Source of the DNA: an uncultured Oscillospiraceae bacterium
Lineage (GTDB): Bacteria > Bacillota > Clostridia > Oscillospirales > Oscillospiraceae
Direction of reading: 5' to 3'
Length of the DNA stretch: 11,184 bases
Assembly (NCBI GenBank): GCA_934630495.1
Contig: CAKTVW010000053.1
Location: 1 to 11,184 of the forward strand
The stretch's first letter is position 1. Each line of letters begins with the position of its first letter. Below are positions 7,586-11,184 of the stretch, in pieces. The translations under genes and the position numbers were made by a program. The notes beneath the pieces are model-generated. The model searched no databases and was not told the origin of the DNA. It saw nothing but the letters and a program-made list of their open reading frames with translations.

Positions 7586-7621
7586 CCTTGGCGAAAAAAG
7601 CCGAGGCGGTGCACGTTTTTT
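7586..7621 (+). promoter_or_regulatory. Hairpin followed by T6, terminator- or attenuator-like
   Basis: CCTTGGC (7586-7592) pairs with GCCGAGG (7600-7606), with one G-U pair, around GAAAAAA. CTCGGC at 7577-7582 could pair with the same right arm instead. T6 at 7616-7621 is about 10 nt beyond the stem, too far for a good intrinsic terminator. It lies upstream of the proposed nuclease B promoter, so it would matter only for a longer transcript. Confidence 0.25.
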
Positions 7622-7625
7622 CTCG

Positions 7626-7654
7626 TTGAATAATCCGATTTTCTGTGTTATTCT
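7626..7654 (+). promoter_or_regulatory. Possible promoter for nuclease B
   Basis: TTGAAT (7626-7631; 4 of 6) with a 17-bp spacer to TATTCT (7649-7654; 4 of 6), preceded by TGT as an extended -10. The start would be near 7661, directly at the 8-bp inverted repeat 7662-7689. AATAAT at 7655-7660 is an alternative -10 but lacks a -35 at proper spacing. Confidence 0.4.
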
Positions 7655-7661
7655 AATAATA

Positions 7662-7689
7662 ATCGGTGCAATTTTCCTGCCGCACCGAT
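7662..7689 (+). promoter_or_regulatory. Perfect 8-bp inverted repeat in the leader or operator of nuclease B
   Basis: ATCGGTGC (7662-7669) and GCACCGAT (7682-7689) are exact reverse complements around a 12-nt loop. It lies 65 bp before the ATG and just after the proposed -10, so it could be a 5'-terminal mRNA hairpin or a repressor operator. No U-tract follows at once, so it is not a normal terminator. Confidence 0.55.
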
Positions 7690-7742
7690 GCGTCGGAACG
7701 ATTTTTTCAACGACGTGTCCGCTTTTCCGATACATTTATAAT

Positions 7743-7748
7743 AGGAGG
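7743..7748 (+). promoter_or_regulatory. Ribosome binding site of nuclease B
   Basis: Perfect AGGAGG with a 6-nt gap to the ATG at 7755. It fixes the start codon with confidence and predicts strong translation. Confidence 0.9.
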
Positions 7749-7754
7749 CAAACT

Positions 7755-10700
7755 ATGAAGCACCCGATCCGCAGATCGCTCGCCGCACTGCTGGCGCTTG
7801 CCATAGTACTGTCCCTGTGCGCATCCGTATTCGCTGCGAATGCACCGACAGTTACTATTGCAACAAATTCCAAAAACCGCCACGTTGTATGTACCGCTCT
7901 TTCCGAGGATGCAAAGGCGTACTATACCGGCGGCTACAGCTACGATACGCTGAAAACGCTCACGGGCGTCGACAGCACGGATTCCTATACCGCGTCGCAG
8001 AACAATCGGCTGTATACCAAGCTCTACGACCTCATGAGCAGCACGCGCAACAGCACGAAGGTCGTTTACGCCGGCTACACGGCTGATTCCATGGCGACCT
8101 ATTGGCATTATACGGATGCGGTCGGCGGTACATACGGATACAACTATTTTTATACCGACATTTCCAGCAATTCCTACGGCACCTCCGAGATGCAGCGTGA
8201 GCACATTTGGCCGCAGAGCAAGGCTTCTTATTACCAGCTCAACGGCGGCGCCGACCTGCATCATCTGCGGCCCTCCATCGGCGGCGTCAACGGCTCGAAG
8301 AGCAACCGCGCCTTCGCAAATCTTGTCGGCACGGATACCGCCTACACCAGCTATCAGGTGAACAATCAGGACGTGATCTGGGTCGGCACGAAGGATTTTG
8401 ACAATGTTCTTGAGGTACGCGATAACGTTAAGGGCGACGTCGCGCGCATCCTGCTGTACGTTTACGTCCGTTGGCAGCAGCCGAATCTCTACTCCGACGT
8501 AGAATCCTCCAAGCTGCCCGCGCTGGACTCCGACGATAAGTCCGACAACGGCATCCGGATTATCGAAGACCGCGCAACGCTGCTGCAATGGTGCAAAGAG
8601 GATCCCGTCGACACGTGGGAAATGGAGCGCAACGATCTGGTGCAGGACGTACAGGGCAACCGCAATGTCTTTATCGATTATCCGGAGCTGGCATGGTACA
8701 TGTTCGGCCTGACGCCTCCCTCCGATATGCAGACGCCCTCGGGCGACGCAGCGGGCGGCGGCACGACCGCGACCGTTACCGCCGTTTCGGGGAACACCGC
8801 CTACGGAACTGTCTCCGTCTCGGGCAGCACCATTACCGCCGTACCGAAGGCCGGTTATTATGCCTCCGGCTATACGGTCATTTCCGGCACCGCCTCCGTC
8901 ACGCAGAACGGCAATGTCTTTACCGTCAGCGCAACGACGGACTGCGTGATCCGCATCGACTTTGCCGCGCGGAAGACCGCCGGGATCACTTTCCATACTC
9001 CCGACGGCGTGGAGCAGAACGGCATCAGCGGCTATGTCGGTGATTCCGTTACACTTCCGACTCCCTCCGGTACGCCGTCGGCGGACAAGTACTCCTATAC
9101 CTTTGTCGGCTGGACGGACGGCGTAGTGAACAATTCCTCTGTCGCGCCCGCGCTCTATCCGGCGGGCAGCGCGTATGTCCTGCCGTCCGGCGGCGCGGCG
9201 CTCTATGCCGTCTATTCCTATGAGATCACTGCCTCCGGCAGCTACGTCAAGGTCACGGGCGACCACGACGATTGGAGCGGCGAATACCTGATCGTCTATG
9301 AAAAAGGCAGCCGCGTTATGGACGGCAGCCTGACCTCCTTCCAAGAGGCGAACAATTTTCAAAGCGTCTCCATTTCCGACGGCACGATCTCCTTGGCCGA
9401 CGGCGACGCTTACCGCTTCATCGTCGAAAAGAGCGGCGAGGCCTATACGATCCGAAGCGCCAGCGGCTACTACATCGGCAAGACCGCCAACTCCGCCGGC
9501 ATCGACGCAAGCGACACCCGCACCTATACGAACACACTTTCGCTCGACGACAGCGGGAACGCCGTTATCCTCTCCGGCGGCGGCGCGTATCTGCGCTATA
9601 ACAAGGCAAGCAACGCGAACTATTTCCGCTATTTCGCCTCCGGTAATTATAACAATCAGGAGCCGGTCGCACTCTATGTCAAGGAGACCTCCGGCACACG
9701 CTACACCACGGTGCTCGAGAGCGCCTCGACCTGTGCGCATGAAAATACCACGACCGAGCGCACCGAGCCGACCTGCACGACCGCCGGGATCGTTATCGTC
9801 ACCTGCGACAGCTGCGGTCAGGTCATCCGTTCCACCACGCTCCCCGCGACCGGTCACTCCTATCAAACCGAGACCGTTGCCCCGACCGTAACGGAGCAGG
9901 GTTACGATCTTCACACCTGTACGGTCTGCGGCTACTCCTATAAGGACAATTACGTCGACCCGCTCGGCGAGAGCGTCACGGTCCGTTTTGCAGTCCCGAG
10001 CGGCGTCGACGCGATCGAAGCAATGACCGCCGGAGCATCCGGCATCACGTTGCCGACCCCGAACGGCTCCCCGAGCGACACCGCGCACACCTATACCTTT
10101 GTCGGCTGGGTCACGGAAGAGGTCGCAGCGACCACGCAGAAGCCGGCCGTCTATTCCGCCGGTGACAATTATAAGCCGACAAGCGACTGCACGCTTTACG
10201 CGCTGTATTCCTATGCCGTCGGCGCGGTAAGCTCAGAGAAAGTGTTCGAGCTTGTTTCCGAAGCGCCCGACGATTGGAGCGGCGAATATGTGATCGTCAA
10301 TACGGCGAAGGATCATGCGATGAACTCCACACTCAGTAACGGACGATTCGGCGCAACAGCCGTTACCGTGACCGAAAACGACACGATCCTCAATCCGGAT
10401 GAAAGCATCGTCTTTGCCTTTAGCAAGGAAAGCAGCGGCAGCTACAGCATCCACGGCTCGACCGGCTATCTGAAGATCGGCAAAAACAGCACCTCCGGCG
10501 CCGAGCTTACCGATGCCGTCGACGACACCTTCACCATTGCGGAAAAGTCCGGCGCGTGGCAGGTCATTTCCGTAACAACAAACAGCCGCTGCTTCGCCTA
10601 TTATTCCAACAGCAGCGATTTCCGTACCTATGCAGCGTCCACATACAAAACGGGCTATCTCTTCAAAAAAGCCTCCGCATCGCAGACGATCTATTACCTC

Positions 10701-11184
10701 ACGCTTACCGCCGCCTGCGGCCATGCCGAAACGACCCTGAAAAATGCTTCCGCCGCGACCTGCGTTTCTGAAGGCTATACCGGCGATAAGGTCTGCGCGT
10801 TCTGCGGTGCGGTCGTGGAAGCCGGAACGGCAATCCCCGCACTCGGCCACAGCTATCAGGGCGCTGTTACAACGCCTGCCGCTTGTACGACAGCGGGTGT
10901 AAAAACCTTTACCTGTATGCGCTGTAATGACTCTTATGTTGAGTCCATCCCTGCACTCGGTCATACCGAGGTGATCGACCCGGCAGTCGCTGCTACCTGC
11001 ACGACCCCCGGTAAGACCGCAGGTAAGCATTGCTCCGTCTGTAACGAGATTTTGACCGCACAGAGCGAGCTTCCTGCCCTGGGCCATGACTTCACCGTTG
11101 CTCCCGCAACCACCGACGCCGACCATTACCTTGCCCCGACCTGCACCGATTCCGGTCTTGTTTATAACAAGTGCTCTCGCTGCG
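7755..11184 (+). CDS. Large secreted modular endonuclease I-family nuclease (nuclease B), C-terminus off window
   Basis: Open from ATG 7755 to the right edge: 1143 codons, no stop, preceded by a perfect AGGAGG. Residues 1-28 are a Sec signal peptide (RR, hydrophobic core, cleavage near VFA-A). Residues about 45-320 are an endonuclease I domain: QREHIWPQSK at 147-156 with E149/H150, ADLHHLRP at 166-173, VNGSKSN with N179, KGDVARI, EDPVDTWEM and RNVFIDYPELA. H150 is the probable general base and E149/N179 the metal ligands, by analogy with Vvn. Then follow a divergent InlB-like domain (about 338-405), an InlB B-repeat-like domain (409-489), a beta-rich module (DDWSGEYLIVYE, 496-643), cysteine block (660-738), a second InlB-like domain (741-820), a second beta module (828-972) and cysteine block (988 onward). 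Same order as nuclease A, so the genes are paralogues. Likely an extracellular nuclease for nutrient scavenging or matrix DNA; that role is inferred. Confidence 0.93.
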   Translation, partial: MKHPIRRSLAALLALAIVLSLCASVFAANAPTVTIATNSKNRHVVCTALSEDAKAYYTGGYSYDTLKTLTGVDSTDSYTASQNNRLYTKLYDLMSSTRNSTKVVYAGYTADSMATYWHYTDAVGGTYGYNYFYTDISSNSYGTSEMQREHIWPQSKASYYQLNGGADLHHLRPSIGGVNGSKSNRAFANLVGTDTAYTSYQVNNQDVIWVGTKDFDNVLEVRDNVKGDVARILLYVYVRWQQPNLYSDVESSKLPALDSDDKSDNGIRIIEDRATLLQWCKEDPVDTWEMERNDLVQDVQGNRNVFIDYPELAWYMFGLTPPSDMQTPSGDAAGGGTTATVTAVSGNTAYGTVSVSGSTITAVPKAGYYASGYTVISGTASVTQNGNVFTVSATTDCVIRIDFAARKTAGITFHTPDGVEQNGISGYVGDSVTLPTPSGTPSADKYSYTFVGWTDGVVNNSSVAPALYPAGSAYVLPSGGAALYAVYSYEITASGSYVKVTGDHDDWSGEYLIVYEKGSRVMDGSLTSFQEANNFQSVSISDGTISLADGDAYRFIVEKSGEAYTIRSASGYYIGKTANSAGIDASDTRTYTNTLSLDDSGNAVILSGGGAYLRYNKASNANYFRYFASGNYNNQEPVALYVKETSGTRYTTVLESASTCAHENTTTERTEPTCTTAGIVIVTCDSCGQVIRSTTLPATGHSYQTETVAPTVTEQGYDLHTCTVCGYSYKDNYVDPLGESVTVRFAVPSGVDAIEAMTAGASGITLPTPNGSPSDTAHTYTFVGWVTEEVAATTQKPAVYSAGDNYKPTSDCTLYALYSYAVGAVSSEKVFELVSEAPDDWSGEYVIVNTAKDHAMNSTLSNGRFGATAVTVTENDTILNPDESIVFAFSKESSGSYSIHGSTGYLKIGKNSTSGAELTDAVDDTFTIAEKSGAWQVISVTTNSRCFAYYSNSSDFRTYAASTYKTGYLFKKASASQTIYYLTLTAACGHAETTLKNASAATCVSEGYTGDKVCAFCGAVVEAGTAIPALGHSYQGAVTTPAACTTAGVKTFTCMRCNDSYVESIPALGHTEVIDPAVAATCTTPGKTAGKHCSVCNEILTAQSELPALGHDFTVAPATTDADHYLAPTCTDSGLVYNKCSRC
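7887..8714 (+). other. Endonuclease I (beta-beta-alpha-Me) catalytic domain of nuclease B
   Basis: Codes residues about 45-320. It carries the full family signature: REHIWP (148-153), DLHHLRP (167-173), VNGSKSN (178-184) and KGDVAR. YYTGGYSYDTL near its start matches YYTGSYSYDTL in nuclease A. All expected catalytic residues are present. Confidence 0.92.
9732..9968 (+). repeat. Cysteine-repeat block A of nuclease B
   Basis: Residues about 660-738. It opens with C-A-H and has two units, CDSC and CTVC; the first ends LPATGH and the second DPLGE. The second unit has no first Cys (APTVTEQG). It sits between a beta module and an InlB-like domain, as block 1 does in nuclease A. Confidence 0.8.
10716..11184 (+). 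repeat. Cysteine-repeat block B of nuclease B, cut by window edge
   Basis: Residues about 988-1143. It opens with C-G-H and has CAFC, CMRC, CSVC and CSRC, with IPALGH or LPALGH joints. The last twelve coding bases (11172-11183) form the CSRC word that recurs in nuclease A. Confidence 0.8.

Larger units (their letters stand above)
7293..7754. other. Divergent intergenic control region
   Basis: 462 bp between the two start codons, visibly richer in A+T and T-tracts than the flanking genes. It holds a promoter and ribosome site for each gene and several inverted repeats. Short minus-strand open frames here lack a ribosome site and are not called. No terminator is expected because transcription diverges. 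Confidence 0.85.

Noticed and set aside
7393..7735. Two short minus-strand frames (7393-7614 and 7493-7735) in the intergenic region
   Set aside because: No Shine-Dalgarno sequence before either start, one begins with GTG, they overlap each other in different frames and cover the predicted nuclease B promoter.
7737..7742. Perfect TATAAT just before nuclease B
   Set aside because: It abuts AGGAGG (7743-7748); transcription from it would begin past the ribosome site, and no -35 is found at 16-18 bp.
7812..7820. Cys22 in the nuclease B signal peptide as a lipoprotein site
   Set aside because: The residues before it are L-S-L; a lipobox needs Gly, Ala or Ser at -1, and a normal AxA-type cleavage site follows at about residue 27-28.
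7707..10088. 793-codon minus-strand frame opposite nuclease B (and 10233-11126)
   Set aside because: In-register antisense shadows of nuclease B, split only at its single TCA codon; no ribosome site or domains.

Overview
The window holds two very large, divergently transcribed genes that are paralogues, separated by an AT-richer 462-bp intergenic region (7293-7754). Both genes run off the window, so neither C-terminus is visible. Each encodes a secreted protein with a signal peptide, an N-terminal endonuclease I (EndA/Vvn-type, beta-beta-alpha-metal) nuclease domain carrying an REHxWP motif, and then a long tail of repeated extracellular modules. The leftward protein is at least 2430 residues and the rightward one at least 1143.

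The organism is most likely a Gram-positive gut-type Firmicute (Clostridia, Oscillospirales-like) of fairly high GC. This is inference from a perfect AGGAGG ribosome site, sigma-A-like promoters, Sec signal peptides, GC-rich third positions, and Listeria-Bacteroides/InlB-type repeats combined with C..CxxC..GH repeats. No rRNA, tRNA or housekeeping gene is present to confirm it.

Layout: 1-7292 (minus) is nuclease A. Read from its N-terminus it contains the signal peptide, nuclease domain, a divergent InlB-like beta domain, three InlB B-repeat-like domains, six copies of a beta-rich module typified by WxGEYLIVYE, and six blocks of cysteine repeats, with an Ig-like stretch near the window edge. 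7293-7754 holds the promoters and ribosome sites for both genes plus several inverted repeats. 7755-11184 (plus) is nuclease B, with the same modules in the same order.

The two genes share the nuclease core and the accessory modules but differ at the nuclease active-site neighbourhood: DLHHLRP in B, DIMMLRP in A. They look like an extracellular DNA/RNA-degrading pair, perhaps with divided substrate range, with modular stalks that could bind a surface, a glycan or metal; those roles are inference. The longest open frame in the window by simple scanning (45-7268 plus, 2407 codons) is an antisense shadow of nuclease A, open only because the real gene almost never uses TTA, CTA or TCA.
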